Notes: a model not told the origin generated them from the sequence alone. A stretch of DNA of 64,000 bases from Thermocrispum agreste DSM 44070 (GCF_000427905.1 NZ_KE386604.1:310001-374000), one strand, 5' to 3'; positions 1 to 8,757 are shown, counted from the first letter of the stretch. Translations and numbers: made by a program.

Positions 1-564
1 GACGCGCTCGATGGCGGGCTCGGCCATGGCGCCGACCAACAGTTGCGGGGTGGCCTCCGGCTGCGGGGTGACCGGCAGCGCGGGGAAGTCGTAGCGCTTG
101 CCGTGGAACTCCGCGGTGTCCCGCGACCAGGCGCGGCGGATGATCTCGACGCCTTCTTCCAGCAAGCTGGGCCGGTTGCGCAGGTTCCGGCCGAAGGCTT
201 GGAACTCCGGCTGCCAGTAGCCCTGGCCGACGCCGAGGTCGAACCGGCCGCCGCTGAGCAGGGACAGGGTGGCGGCGTCCTCGGCGAGGCGGATGGGGTT
301 GTGCAGCGGGGAGACGATCAGGTTGGTGCCGATCTTGAGCGACTTCGTGCGGGCGGCGATCGCGCCACCGATGACGAACGGCGACGGCGTGTAGCCGTCG
401 GCCATGAAGTGGTGCTCGGTGAGCCACACCGACTCGATGCCGCGGCTTTCCGCCCAGGCGATCTGGTCGAGGGTCTCGGCGTAGAAGCTGGTGAAGCTGC
501 GCGGCCACCGCGCCGGATTCCGGAAGTCGTACCACAGGCCGAAGGTGCAGGTGTGCTCGGACAC
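1..564 (-). CDS. LLM-class (luciferase-like) flavin/F420-dependent oxidoreductase, C-terminus cut off by window edge
   Basis: The visible 188 codons read as a luciferase-like monooxygenase. The N-terminus has the F-G-L-W-Y-D-F strand, then a W-L-T-E-H-H-F motif (typical of the family), a T-N-L-I-V-S-P-L-H-N-P strand and G-R-F-D-L-G-V-G-Q-G-Y. Members use FMNH2 or F420 to oxidise varied small substrates in the cytoplasm; the substrate here cannot be inferred. The GTG start at 564 is preceded by a GAGGAG ribosome site 6 nt upstream. The reading frame runs off the left end without a stop, so roughly the last 40 percent is missing. Family assignment is secure, substrate unknown. Confidence 0.85.
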   Translation of the reverse strand, partial: MSEHTCTFGLWYDFRNPARWPRSFTSFYAETLDQIAWAESRGIESVWLTEHHFMADGYTPSPFVIGGAIAARTKSLKIGTNLIVSPLHNPIRLAEDAATLSLLSGGRFDLGVGQGYWQPEFQAFGRNLRNRPSLLEEGVEIIRRAWSRDTAEFHGKRYDFPALPVTPQPEATPQLLVGAMAEPAIERV

Positions 565-911
565 GGCGGGCTCCTCAGATCGTCACAGCGGGCACAGGGG
601 TATGTCGTGGATCACAGAATGGGCCCGGGGTGGTGGCCGGTGAAGGCGCTGGAAGCCGAGCCGTTGTCGGTGGATCCAAAGGCTTTGCGGCGAACAGCAC
701 CCGGTGCGGTGATCCGGCGTGGGCAGTGCCGAGTGCGCAGGTGAGCGGGTCTGCCGTGGGTGATTCGGCGCAGATAGCGGGGTGGATCTGCACCTCGGCG
801 GGGTTCGGTCAGCCGGAGTTGATCAGTCCTCCGGGCGGCGCAGCGGGACGTGTGACAGGGCGCACATTGCTCCAGAAGTGTTGGAGGTCCGCACAAGGCG
901 GCCTTCGACGG
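565..911. other. Intergenic stretch, no gene recognised
   Basis: About 350 bases between the oxidoreductase start and the 3' end of the small divergent gene. Open frames exist on both strands but their translations are Arg/Pro/Gly-rich without family resemblance or convincing ribosome sites. It presumably holds the promoter of the leftward oxidoreductase. I see no repeat or hairpin worth naming. Confidence 0.5.
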
Positions 912-1181
912 TCATTCGTCCCAGGTGGAGCGCTTCGCGTGCGCGGAAACCGCTTCGCCGATCCGTTGGATCCGCTCGCCCAGCATTCTCATGGTGGCAG
1001 GCTCGAGGTCGGCTTCGGTGAGCTCGCGTATCAGCAACGTCAGCGTGCGCACGATGCCAGGGCAGGATTGCGCGATCGTGGTGAACAGCAGGGTGTCAGT
1101 TTCCACCGTCCGCTCGTGCCCGGTGTCGGCGGCGGACTGGCCAGGTGGTGGCGGCACCATCGGTCCGGAGTTCCACGTCAT
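912..1181 (-). CDS. Small conserved-type protein beside HTH regulator, unknown function
   Basis: An 89-residue frame with an ATG start at 1181 and a GGAAG sequence just upstream. After a Pro-rich N-terminus the protein is predicted mostly helical (residues 30-85), with a single Cys in the S-C-P-G motif. It is divergent from the HTH/TPR-like regulator that begins 81 bases away, an arrangement often seen for partner proteins of such regulators in actinobacteria. I do not recognise a family. It could be a spurious frame, but its amino-acid composition is more protein-like than the antisense frames around it. Confidence 0.45.
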   Translation of the reverse strand: MTWNSGPMVPPPPGQSAADTGHERTVETDTLLFTTIAQSCPGIVRTLTLLIRELTEADLEPATMRMLGERIQRIGEAVSAHAKRSTWDE

Positions 1182-1262
1182 GGCTTCCGAGCCTGGTCAC
1201 AGGGGTCCTAGGGCGGGAGGGAAGATCGGCAGGATCCCGCGGGAACGTCGTACGCTGAATTC

Positions 1263-2273
1263 GTGCCCGAACCGAACGAACGGCTGCGGTTCGCCCGCGA
1301 ATCGATGCCCTCTCGACGCTCACCGGGCACCCATGCGAGCCGCGAGGAAGTGGCCGAATTGGTGGTGGCGTGGATCGCCCGTCATCACGGCAAGGACTCG
1401 GCCTTCGACGCCAATCACCTCGGCAAGTTGGAACGCGGGACCGTGCGGCGTCCGTCGTCGCTCGTTCGCGCCGCACTGTGCGCTGTGTACGACGCAACAG
1501 AAGCCGACCTCGGCTTTGCGCCTACCGAAGCCGCCGATCGTGTGTCGGCTGCGCTGCGCGGACGGACCGACGTGGTCGCGCTCGATGCTGTCGCGTCGGT
1601 GCTGGGGAGTTTGCGACGGTTGGAAGACGTCGCGGGTGCTGCCGAAGTCGTGCCCAGTGTTCGGCGGCAAGCCGCACTGGTGGACCGGCTGGCTCGCAAC
1701 GCATCGGGCGATGCGCGCTCCTGTGCCGTCGGGCTGTTGTCCGAGATCGAGCAGTACCTCGGGTGGTTGGCGATCCCGCTCGGTCAGTGGGGTGAATCGC
1801 GGCGACATCTGGACCGGGCGACTGTTCTGGCGATCGAAGCGGACGACTCACATCGCCTGGTGACCGCGTTGTCGTTCGCGGCGGACCGAAGCTTGCGCCG
1901 TCACGACGTGCGTACGGCTGATGCGCTGAACGAGGCCGCTGCTCGCAACCCGCGCTCCCACCCTGCACTGCGCACGTACTTGGCCTATCAACGCGCCGAC
2001 GTATTGGCGCGCGGCGGGGACCGGACCGAGGCCGCCCGCCAGCTCGGTCGAGCTGACCAGTTGGTTGATCGGCTTCCGGGTGAGGTGCCCGAGTCCGGCT
2101 ACTGGTACACGCCGTCGTTCTTCACCGGCGAGCGAGCCTTCGTGCTGCACGCCCTTGACGATCGGCAAGGCGCCCGTCGCGCCGCCGCAGATGCGTTGGC
2201 CGCCATGCCTGCCACGTGGCGCGGGGAAGAATGGGAGCAGCGCCGCCGTGAGCTTGCCGAGCTCGCGGCATAG
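1263..2273 (+). CDS. HTH (XRE-like) regulator with TPR-type helical repeats
   Basis: A 336-residue protein from GTG 1263. The N-terminal ~75 residues (L-R-F-A-R-E-S, H-L-G-K-L-E-R-G, S-L-V-R-A-A-L-C-A-V-Y-D-A-T) resemble the XRE-type DNA-binding domain used by actinobacterial regulators, in which one helix ends in K-L-E-R-G. The rest is a run of Ala/Arg-rich helical hairpins (residues ~95-330) resembling TPR units, including A-L-S-F-A-A-D-R-S-L and G-E-R-A-F-V-L-H-A-L-D-D. Such proteins commonly control a neighbouring small gene, here probably the divergent 89-residue frame. The target is unknown. The next gene, lutA, starts 230 bases downstream, so co-transcription is uncertain. Confidence 0.7.
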   Translation: MPEPNERLRFARESMPSRRSPGTHASREEVAELVVAWIARHHGKDSAFDANHLGKLERGTVRRPSSLVRAALCAVYDATEADLGFAPTEAADRVSAALRGRTDVVALDAVASVLGSLRRLEDVAGAAEVVPSVRRQAALVDRLARNASGDARSCAVGLLSEIEQYLGWLAIPLGQWGESRRHLDRATVLAIEADDSHRLVTALSFAADRSLRRHDVRTADALNEAAARNPRSHPALRTYLAYQRADVLARGGDRTEAARQLGRADQLVDRLPGEVPESGYWYTPSFFTGERAFVLHALDDRQGARRAAADALAAMPATWRGEEWEQRRRELAELAA

Positions 2274-2502
2274 CCAAGTCGAAAGAACGCGCGAGCCCGT
2301 GACCGTTCCGCTGACCGGCACGGGTGAGCAGCGCATTCGTCGCTCAGGATGAGACGGCTGGCGGTCCGGGCGCACGTTCAGCAGAATCATGCGCGGATGC
2401 GTACCCGAACGAAAAGGAACCGAGCATGTCGGATCCGGGCAGCCGGGAGATGCCTTCACGATCAGCGTTACTCGTCCTGGGCCGGATTCCCGCGGGCCGG
2501 TC

Positions 2503-3237
2503 ATGAGCGGTCCGCGCGTCGCACTGTTCGCCACCTGTCTGACTGACACGCTGTACCCGGACACGGCCAAAGACGTCGTTCGCCTGCTGGAACGGCTGGG
2601 CTGCGAGGTCGATTTCCCACTCGGGCAGACATGCTGCGGGCAAATGCACTTCAACACCGGCTACCGGGATCACGCCCGCAAGCTCGCTGAGTCTTATGCC
2701 GACGTCTTCGCCGAATACGACTATGTGGTGGCGCCGTCCGGCTCGTGCTCGGCGATGGTGCGGGACATCCACCCGGACCTGTGCGGCACCGGGCCGGCGG
2801 TCGAGCACACCTACGAGCTGAGCGAGTTCATCATCGACGTATTGGGTGTCGAGGACGTCGGCGCCTACTTCCCGCACCGCGTCACCTACCACCCGACGTG
2901 CCACTCACTGCGGATGCTCGGCGTGGGGGACCGGCCGCTGCGCCTGCTGCGTGCGGTGAGAGGGCTGGAGCTCGTCGAACTGCCGTTGGCCGAGCAGTGC
3001 TGCGGCTTCGGTGGCACGTTCGCGCTGAAGAATTCCGAGACGTCCACGGCGATGCTCGCCGACAAGATGCGCAACGTGCTGGACACCGGTGCGCAGGTGC
3101 TGTGTGCCGGCGACAACTCGTGCCTGATGCATATCGGCGGTGGTTTGTCGCGGTTGAAGACGGGCGTGCAGACCGTCCACCTGGCGTCGATCCTGGCGAG
3201 TACGGAGGAGGAGCCGTGGGCGGCCGCAACCCGGTGA
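2503..3237 (+). CDS. lutA: L-lactate utilisation protein LutA, (Fe-S)-binding
   Basis: A 244-residue LutA/YkgE-type subunit of the LutABC complex, which oxidises L-lactate to pyruvate at the membrane. It carries the two cysteine-rich CCG motifs of the family: T-C-C-G-Q-M-H-F (Cys44-45) and Q-C-C-G-F-G-G-T-F (Cys166-167), plus the Y-H-P-T-C-H-S-L-R segment. I took ATG 2503 as the start because the family begins at R-V-A-L-F-A-T-C-L; a longer in-frame extension upstream lacks similarity. It overlaps lutB by 22 bases, so the pair is almost certainly one transcript. Length is normal for the family. Confidence 0.93.
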   Translation: MSGPRVALFATCLTDTLYPDTAKDVVRLLERLGCEVDFPLGQTCCGQMHFNTGYRDHARKLAESYADVFAEYDYVVAPSGSCSAMVRDIHPDLCGTGPAVEHTYELSEFIIDVLGVEDVGAYFPHRVTYHPTCHSLRMLGVGDRPLRLLRAVRGLELVELPLAEQCCGFGGTFALKNSETSTAMLADKMRNVLDTGAQVLCAGDNSCLMHIGGGLSRLKTGVQTVHLASILASTEEEPWAAATR

Positions 3238-4652
3238 CCTGGCTGGGCAGTCCAGCCTTTCCGAAGGCCGCGCACGAGGCGTTGGCCAACACGCAACTAC
3301 GTCGCAACCTGCGCAAAGCGACCACGACGATCCGGGCCAAGCGCGCCGAGGTCGTCTCCGAGATGGCGGACTGGGAGCGGCTGCGCCGCGCGGGCGAGGC
3401 GATCAAGGACGACGTGCTCGCCAATCTCGACACCTACTTGGTGCGGCTCGAGGAGGCCGTCACGGCGCGCGGCGGCGTCGTGCACTGGGCGCGGGACGCC
3501 GAAGAGGCCAATCAGATCGTGCTCGATCTGATCCGCGCCGAGGGCACCGACGAGGTGGTCAAGGTCAAGTCCATGGCCACGGCGGAGATCGGGCTGAACG
3601 AGGCGCTGCAGGCCGGCGGGGTGAACGCGATCGAGACCGACCTTGCCGAGTTGATCGTGCAGCTCGGCGAGGACCGGCCGTCGCACATTCTGGTGCCGGC
3701 GATCCACCGCAACCGGGCGGAGATCCGCGAGATCTTCAGCAGGCGGATGACGGAGAAGCCGGCGTCCGACGAGCCGAAGGATCTGGCGGAGGCGGCGCGC
3801 AAGTACCTGCGGCGCAAGTTCCTTTCCGCCAAGGTCGCGATCTCCGGGGCGAACTTCGCCGTCGCCGACACCGGGTCGATCGTGGTGGTCGAGTCGGAGG
3901 GCAACGGGCGCATGTGCCTGACGTTGCCGGAGACGCTGATCACCGTGATGGGCATCGAGAAGCTGGTGCCCACCTGGCAGGACCTCGAGGTGTTCCTGCA
4001 GCTCCTGCCGAGGTCGTCCACCGCGGAGCGGATGAATCCGTACACGTCGGTGTGGACGGGGGTGACACCGGGCGACGGGCCGCAGAAGTTCCACCTGGTC
4101 CTGTTGGACAACGGACGAACAGCAACGCTGGCGGACAAGGTGGGCCGGCAGGCGCTGCGGTGCATCCGGTGTTCGGCATGCCTGAACGTGTGCCCGGTGT
4201 ACGAGCGGACCGGTGGGCATTCCTACGGGTCGGTCTACCCGGGACCGATCGGGGCGATCCTGGCGCCGCAGCTCGTCGGCGACATGCACGACAAGCAGGC
4301 CGCTTCGCTGCCGTACGCGTCGTCGCTGTGCGGAGCGTGCTTCGAGGTGTGCCCGGTGCGGATCAACATTCCCGAGGTACTGACGCACCTGCGGGCGGAG
4401 GCCGTGGAGGCGAAGGGCAAACGCACACCGGAGGCGCTGGCGATGGCTGCGGCCGCGTGGGTGTTCGCCGATCCGAAGCGGTACGAGGCGGCGCAGAAGG
4501 CCGGGTCGCTGTCGCGGTTCCTGGCCCGTGACGGGTGGATCAAGAGGATTCCGGGGCCGGGAGCGAAGTGGACGGATTCGCGGAACGCGCCTGCGGTGCC
4601 CAAGGAGTCGTTCCGCACGTGGTGGAGGCGCAATCGTGTCGAGCGCTCGTGA
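3216..4652 (+). CDS. lutB: Lactate utilisation iron-sulfur protein LutB
   Basis: A 478-residue LutB/YkgF protein. The N-terminal LUD (DUF162) domain occupies about residues 60-300. A ferredoxin-like double [4Fe-4S] module follows, with C-I-R-C-S-A-C-L-N-V-C-P near residue 315 and C-G-A-C-F-E-V-C-P-V near 372, and the C-terminal tail ends in a Trp/Arg-rich segment. GTG 3216 is chosen because GGAGGAGGAG lies directly upstream at 3205-3213 and V-G-G-R-N-P-V-T-W-L-G matches the usual beginning. It overlaps lutA by 22 and lutC by 17 bases. The protein should pass electrons from lactate oxidation to the quinone pool with LutA and LutC. Confidence 0.93.
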   Translation: MGGRNPVTWLGSPAFPKAAHEALANTQLRRNLRKATTTIRAKRAEVVSEMADWERLRRAGEAIKDDVLANLDTYLVRLEEAVTARGGVVHWARDAEEANQIVLDLIRAEGTDEVVKVKSMATAEIGLNEALQAGGVNAIETDLAELIVQLGEDRPSHILVPAIHRNRAEIREIFSRRMTEKPASDEPKDLAEAARKYLRRKFLSAKVAISGANFAVADTGSIVVVESEGNGRMCLTLPETLITVMGIEKLVPTWQDLEVFLQLLPRSSTAERMNPYTSVWTGVTPGDGPQKFHLVLLDNGRTATLADKVGRQALRCIRCSACLNVCPVYERTGGHSYGSVYPGPIGAILAPQLVGDMHDKQAASLPYASSLCGACFEVCPVRINIPEVLTHLRAEAVEAKGKRTPEALAMAAAAWVFADPKRYEAAQKAGSLSRFLARDGWIKRIPGPGAKWTDSRNAPAVPKESFRTWWRRNRVERS

Positions 4653-5244
4653 AGAGATCCTGAGCAGGATCCGTGCGGTGGACCGTCCGGCGAGTCCGCC
4701 GGTGGTGCGGGACTACGAGCGGGAGCGCTCGGCGTCCGACGTGCTCGCGCTGCTGGACGAACGGGTCGCCGACTACAAGGCGATCGTGCACCGGGTGTCC
4801 GAGGCCGAGGTGCCGGATCGGATCGCCGAGTGCTTGGCCCGGCGCTCGGCGAAGACCGTCGTCGTGCCTGCTGATGCCCCTGATTCGTGGCGAGTGTCCG
4901 GGGTCGAGTGGAAGTCCGACGATCCGCCGCTGGCGTTGTCCGAGCTGGACAGGGTGGACGGTGTGGTGACCGGTTGCGCGGTGGCGATCGCGGAGACGGG
5001 CACGATCGTGCTGGACTCGGGTGCCGCGCAGGGGCGGCGGATCATCACTCTGGTGCCGGACTACCACCTGTGTGTGGTTCGGGCCGATCAGGTGGTGGTC
5101 AGCGTGCCGGAGGCGTTGGCGCGGCTGGAGGCCACCCGGCCGTTGACGTTCATCAGCGGGCCGTCGGCCACCAGCGACATCGAGCTCGACCGGGTCGAGG
5201 GCGTCCACGGTCCCCGCACGCTGGAAGTCCTGATCGTCGGCTAG
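4636..5244 (+). CDS. lutC: Lactate utilisation protein LutC (LUD domain)
   Basis: A 202-residue LUD/DUF162 protein, third member of the lactate oxidation complex. Characteristic segments are V-V-P-A-D-A-P near residue 77, G-C-A-V-A-I-A-E-T-G-T-I-V-L-D (~115-130), L-V-P-D-Y-H-L-C-V-V (~140) and F-I-S-G-P-S-A-T-S-D-I-E at the end. GTG 4636 is the start; the frame opens with S-S-A-R-E-E-I-L-S-R-I as in relatives. It overlaps lutB by 17 bases. Its TAG stop overlaps the stop of the convergent TetR gene by two bases, so transcription of the two genes collides there. Confidence 0.92.
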   Translation: MSSAREEILSRIRAVDRPASPPVVRDYERERSASDVLALLDERVADYKAIVHRVSEAEVPDRIAECLARRSAKTVVVPADAPDSWRVSGVEWKSDDPPLALSELDRVDGVVTGCAVAIAETGTIVLDSGAAQGRRIITLVPDYHLCVVRADQVVVSVPEALARLEATRPLTFISGPSATSDIELDRVEGVHGPRTLEVLIVG

Positions 5245-5876
5245 TTGAGCGTGGCGTCGAGAATCGCCGCAGCTGCTTCCCGTGCGCGCGTGGCGGGTGC
5301 GGACGAACCGGCCATCGCGCAGCGGGTGATGGCGCCTTCGCTCAGCAGGATGAGCTGGTCGGCCAGCTGCTCCGGGGCGTCGGCTCCGGCTTCGCGGGCG
5401 AGTTCGACGAGTTCGGCGCGGAAGCCGTCCTTGTGATGGGTAGCCATCTCCGCGATGTGCGGTGACGTGGCGCGAAGCTCGTTGAACGTCCTGATGAACG
5501 CACAGCCGCGGTAATCCGGCTGGCTCGACCAGTCGCGCAGGAAGTCGAACACGGCGAGGATGCGTTCGCGCGGATCGGTCCGGGCGTCGACGTGCTCGTC
5601 GAGCATGGACTGCCACAACGCGTCGCGGTGCCGCAGGTAGGCCTCGATCAGATGCTCCTTGGACGGAAACAGCTGGTAGAGGCGCTTGAGCGACACACCC
5701 GCGGCATCGCGGATGGCGTCCATGCCGACGGCTTGCACGCCGCGCTCGTAGAACAGTCGATCGGCCGCGCTCAGGATCTGCTGCTGCGCGGTCTCGTCGT
5801 CGAGCCTGGTCCTGCTCGTCTTGCCGCCGGTCTTGGTTGCTGTCTTGGCTTCACTCGCCGTTGCTGACTTGGCCAC
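5241..5876 (-). CDS. TetR-family transcriptional repressor
   Basis: A 211-residue TetR/AcrR regulator. After a Lys/Thr/Ala-rich N-terminal tail (residues 1-24) comes the HTH (about 30-75) with I-L-S-A-A-D-R-L-F-Y-E-R-G-V, M-D-A-I-R-D-A-A-G-V-S and L-Y-Q-L-F-P-S-K-E-H-L. The ligand domain contains Y-R-G-C-A-F-I-R-T-F-N-E, a signature of AcrR-type members. I chose GTG 5876 because GAAGGGAAGG precedes it; an in-frame extension to 6098 is Arg/Gly-rich and unlike a protein. It is divergent from the esterase at 6227. The two palindromes at 6106-6157 are its probable operators, giving autoregulation and control of the esterase. The ligand is unknown. Confidence 0.88.
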   Translation of the reverse strand: MAKSATASEAKTATKTGGKTSRTRLDDETAQQQILSAADRLFYERGVQAVGMDAIRDAAGVSLKRLYQLFPSKEHLIEAYLRHRDALWQSMLDEHVDARTDPRERILAVFDFLRDWSSQPDYRGCAFIRTFNELRATSPHIAEMATHHKDGFRAELVELAREAGADAPEQLADQLILLSEGAITRCAMAGSSAPATRAREAAAAILDATLN

Positions 5877-6105
5877 TTCGCCTTCCCTTCGTCCCTCAGC
5901 TTGCCTTCCCGGCACCGTGCGTCTGTATGCCCCTCCGCCTCGCGCCGACAATTCGCTCCGTCTGGGCGTTGCTGAACTGCTCCGCCTTCGCGATCCCTCG
6001 GCCCGTCGCGTCTGCGTCCCTGCGCCTCCGCGATCACCGTCATTCATCCCGGGATCGCCGTCTTTCGTCTCCCGCGACCGCCACGTGACGCACGCCATGT
6101 TGCGG

Positions 6106-6123
6106 GGAGAACCATCGTTCTCC
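6106..6123. promoter_or_regulatory. Palindromic operator 1 in the TetR/esterase divergent promoter
   Basis: GGAGAACCATCGTTCTCC: half-sites GGAGAAC and GTTCTCC are perfect inverted repeats around a 4-base centre. It lies 17 bases from an almost identical second palindrome, centre-to-centre 34 bases (about three helical turns). Such pairs are typical TetR-repressor sites. Confidence 0.7.
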
Positions 6124-6139
6124 TAGAGTAGCAGACATC

Positions 6140-6157
6140 GGAGAACGAACGTTCTCC
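6140..6157. promoter_or_regulatory. Palindromic operator 2 in the TetR/esterase divergent promoter
   Basis: GGAGAACGAACGTTCTCC: arms GGAGAACG and CGTTCTCC are perfectly inverted around AA. It is the better-matched of the two sites and is 69 bases before the esterase ATG, where repressor binding would block transcription of that gene. Confidence 0.72.
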
Positions 6158-6226
6158 AAAGACTTCCACAAGGGTTGCGAGTCCCCGAAGACCTCGAGGG
6201 CTCCGAGTTCGAAAGGGTTGTTCGAC

Positions 6227-7159
6227 ATGAGTGTTGTTCTGGAACCGGCCGCTCAGGAGTTCGCCAACGCGACCGCCAACCCGCCGTTCCTGTTCGAGTT
6301 GCCTCCGGAGGAAGGTCGCAAGGCGGTCGACGAGGCGCAGACGACCGACTACCCGAAGCTGCCGGTCGACGAGGAGTGGATCACCCTCGAGGACGGGACT
6401 CGGGCGCGGATCGTCAAGCCGCAGGGCGCCACCGGCGTTCTGCCCGCGATCCTCTACATCCACGGCGCCGGCTGGGTGTTCGGCAACGCGCACACCCACG
6501 ACCGGCTGGTCCGTGAGCTGGCGGTCGGCGCGGAGGCCGCGGTGGTGTTCCCCGAGTACGACCTGTCGCCGGAGGCGCGCTACCCCCGTGCGATCGAGCA
6601 GAACTACGCGGTCGCGAAGTGGATCGTGACCAAGGGCAAGGAGAAGGGGCTCGACGCGGAGAAGCTGGCGATCGCCGGTGACTCGGTCGGCGGGAACATG
6701 TCGGCCGCGCTGACGCTGCTGGCCAAGGAGCGCGGCGATGTGAAGTTCGTGCAGCAAGTGCTGTTCTACCCGGTCACCGACGCTGCCTTCGACACCGGTT
6801 CGTACCACGAGTTCGCGACCGGCTACTTCCTGCAGCGCGACGGCATGAAGTGGTTCTGGGACCAGTACACCACCGACGAGAAGCAGCGGAACGAGATCAC
6901 CGCCTCGCCGCTGCGGGCAACGACGGAGCAGCTGAAGGACCTTCCGCCGGCGTTGGTGATCACGGCCGAGGCCGACGTGCTGCGTGACGAGGGTGAGGCG
7001 TACGCCGCCAAGCTGCGCGAGGCCGGGGTGCCCACCACCGCGGTCCGATTCGCCGGAATCATCCACGACTTCGTGATGCTGGACGCGCTGCGCGACACCC
7101 ACGCCGCCAACGCCGCGATCGACCTGGCCATCCGCACGCTCAAGAGCGCGCTGCACTGA
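6227..7159 (+). CDS. Alpha/beta hydrolase, hormone-sensitive-lipase-type esterase
   Basis: A 310-residue esterase/lipase of the HSL family. Visible are the oxyanion-hole motif H-G-A-G-W (His79-Trp83), the nucleophile motif G-D-S-V-G-G with Ser153, a likely Asp249 in T-A-E-A-D-V-L-R-D-E and His279 in I-I-H-D-F. No signal peptide is evident, so it probably acts in the cytoplasm on short-chain esters. ATG 6227 follows AAAGGG at a suitable distance; an in-frame TTG three codons earlier is less likely. It is divergent from the TetR gene and preceded by two palindromic operators, so ester- or alcohol-induced derepression is plausible. Confidence 0.88.
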   Translation: MSVVLEPAAQEFANATANPPFLFELPPEEGRKAVDEAQTTDYPKLPVDEEWITLEDGTRARIVKPQGATGVLPAILYIHGAGWVFGNAHTHDRLVRELAVGAEAAVVFPEYDLSPEARYPRAIEQNYAVAKWIVTKGKEKGLDAEKLAIAGDSVGGNMSAALTLLAKERGDVKFVQQVLFYPVTDAAFDTGSYHEFATGYFLQRDGMKWFWDQYTTDEKQRNEITASPLRATTEQLKDLPPALVITAEADVLRDEGEAYAAKLREAGVPTTAVRFAGIIHDFVMLDALRDTHAANAAIDLAIRTLKSALH

Positions 7160-7172
7160 CCGAACAGCGACC

Positions 7173-7240
7173 AAGGCCGCCGGAATTACGGCCCGGGCAG
7201 ACCCCGAAGGATCTGTCCCCGCCGTTGCTCCGGCGGCCTT
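7173..7240. terminator. Long inverted repeat between convergent genes, probable bidirectional terminator
   Basis: AAGGCCGCCGGA at 7173-7184 is exactly complementary to TCCGGCGGCCTT at 7229-7240, with a 44-base loop. The right arm is followed by TGTTGTT. It lies just after the esterase stop (7159) and just before the 3' end of the leftward glycosylase remnant (7259). Confidence 0.55.
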
Positions 7241-7258
7241 TGTTGTTCTCGAGCCAGG

Positions 7259-8192
7259 TCATTGCCGCTGCGGCGCGAACCGCGGCCGTGTGGCGTACCC
7301 GCCCGCGTGCAGCAGACGCACGACGCGGTAGCGGTGCGGCCGCCACGGTTCGAGTGCGGCAACCATGGCGTCGTCGTCGAAGTCGGCGTTGAACATGGCG
7401 TGGCCGACCACACGGGCGAGGTGCACGTCTCCGACGGACAGGGCGTCCGTGTCCCCGAACGCCCGCTGGGCGATCTCCGCCGCTGTCCACACCCCGATCC
7501 CGTCGATCGTGCACAGCAGGCGCTTGGCGTCCTCGGTGGGCAGCCCGCTGAGTCGTTCGAGCCGACCGGCTCGGCGTACGCAGGCGATGATGGTGCGAGT
7601 TCGTCGTGGGTCGACCCCGAGGCGATGCCATTCCCAGGCGGGTATCGCCGCCCAGGTGGACGGCGCCGGGAAGACCTTCATGCCCTCAGGCGCGGGCCCA
7701 GGCACGGGGGGTGCCGTAGCGGCGAACCAGTCGGCGCCAGGCCGTCGTGGCTTGCCGCCCGAGCACTCGCTGCTCGAGGATCGCGGGGATCAGGGCTTCG
7801 AGGACGCGATTGGTGCGGCCGATGCGCAGCCCGCGGTTGCGCCGGAGCAGGCCCTCCAGCATCGGATGATCCGGCCGGAACTCGCTCGGGTCGTCGGCCG
7901 CGCCGCACAACTCGGGCGCGTTCTCGACGGCCCGCCGCGCACCGGGACCCCATGCCCGGCAGGTCAGCGTGTGGACATCGTCCTGCGTCAGCAGCATGCT
8001 CACCGGGCCGTCATCGGTCAGCGATGTCCGCCAGACACCCGGCAGCCCGGAGTGGGCGGCCGACTCCACGATCCGATGTGTCGGGTCGGCCCGGCCACGC
8101 TGCAAAGGAGCCACGGTCTGCGCTATGGCCGTCGGCCAGGACGACTCCCACGTCGTGCTGGCGTCCGGTTTCGGCAGATGCGTGTGGCCCAC
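7259..8192 (-). pseudogene. DNA-3-methyladenine glycosylase-like (HhH-GPD) gene, interrupted by a frameshift
   Basis: Two frames join into one AlkA/HhH-GPD-type base-excision glycosylase. The N-terminal part (start GTG 8192, V-G-H-T-H-L) runs through A-I-L-E-Q-R-V-L-G-R-Q-A and R-R-Y-G-T-P. It continues in another frame as P-G-P-A-P-E-G-M-K-V-F-P, then T-I-D-G-I-G-V-W-T-A-A-E-I-A-Q-R-A-F-G-D, the helix-hairpin-helix region followed by the D-A-L-S-V-G-D-V-H segment containing the catalytic Asp. The switch falls at a run of six G (7706-7711 on the + strand). Removing one base restores a continuous gene of about 310 residues. Either the gene is newly inactivated or the base run is a sequencing or phase-variation difference. 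Confidence 0.78.
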
Positions 8193-8369
8193 GCGGCGAT
8201 TGTCCCGCAGCGGCCGTTGATCAGGTGAATGCCACCGGGAGCGCGGGCGTAGGTAGGAACGCCGGAAGGGGATCGGCTGATGCGTTGATCTTGATCCGGT
8301 ACGACGGTGCGCGGCGTGCAACGAATGATCAATGCTCCGGGGCGGTGCGCCGTCTAGGGCAAGAAAAAT

Positions 8370-8387
8370 GGCCCCTGATCAGGGGCC
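8370..8387 (-). terminator. Rho-independent terminator of tRNA-Arg
   Basis: GGCCCCTGATCAGGGGCC is a perfect palindrome (7-bp stem, GATC loop). On the minus strand it is followed by ATTTTTC. It lies 5 bases downstream of the tRNA-Arg 3' end. Confidence 0.85.
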
Positions 8388-8392
8388 TGATG

Positions 8393-8465
8393 CGCGCCCG
8401 GAGGGATTCGAACCCCCAACCTTCTGATCCGTAGTCAGATGCTCTATCCGTTGAGCTACGGGCGC
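8393..8465 (-). tRNA. tRNA-Arg(ACG)
   Basis: A 73-nt cloverleaf on the minus strand. The acceptor arm GCGCCCG pairs with CGGGCGC, the D stem is GCTC/GAGC, and the anticodon stem TCTGA/TCAGA carries loop CTACGGA (anticodon ACG, read as ICG). The T loop is TTCGAAT and the discriminator is G. No CCA is encoded. A U-tailed hairpin follows. It sits immediately upstream of the type VII toxin cassette and points away from it. Confidence 0.95.
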
Positions 8466-8757
8466 CTGTTCGGTTGCGCGGTACACGTTACCGGGTCCGC
8501 GGGAGCGGCCTGCCACCGGGTCCCGGAAGGCATCCGCCCCTGCCGGTGGCGCAACCGCCAACTGCCTCAGCCAGTGTACCCGGGCGACGGCCCGCAACGG
8601 CGCAGGGCCAGGCGGCCGCATAGGGGCCGGCCTGTGGGGCGGTGGCTGCGCCGAGTATGTGATGTCGTCCTGGCAACGTGATCAACTTGTGGTGGGTGAT
8701 GTTGACGGTGGCCGGAGGGTTGCTAGGTTGCCGCCGGGACGAAAGGGGCATATCTCC

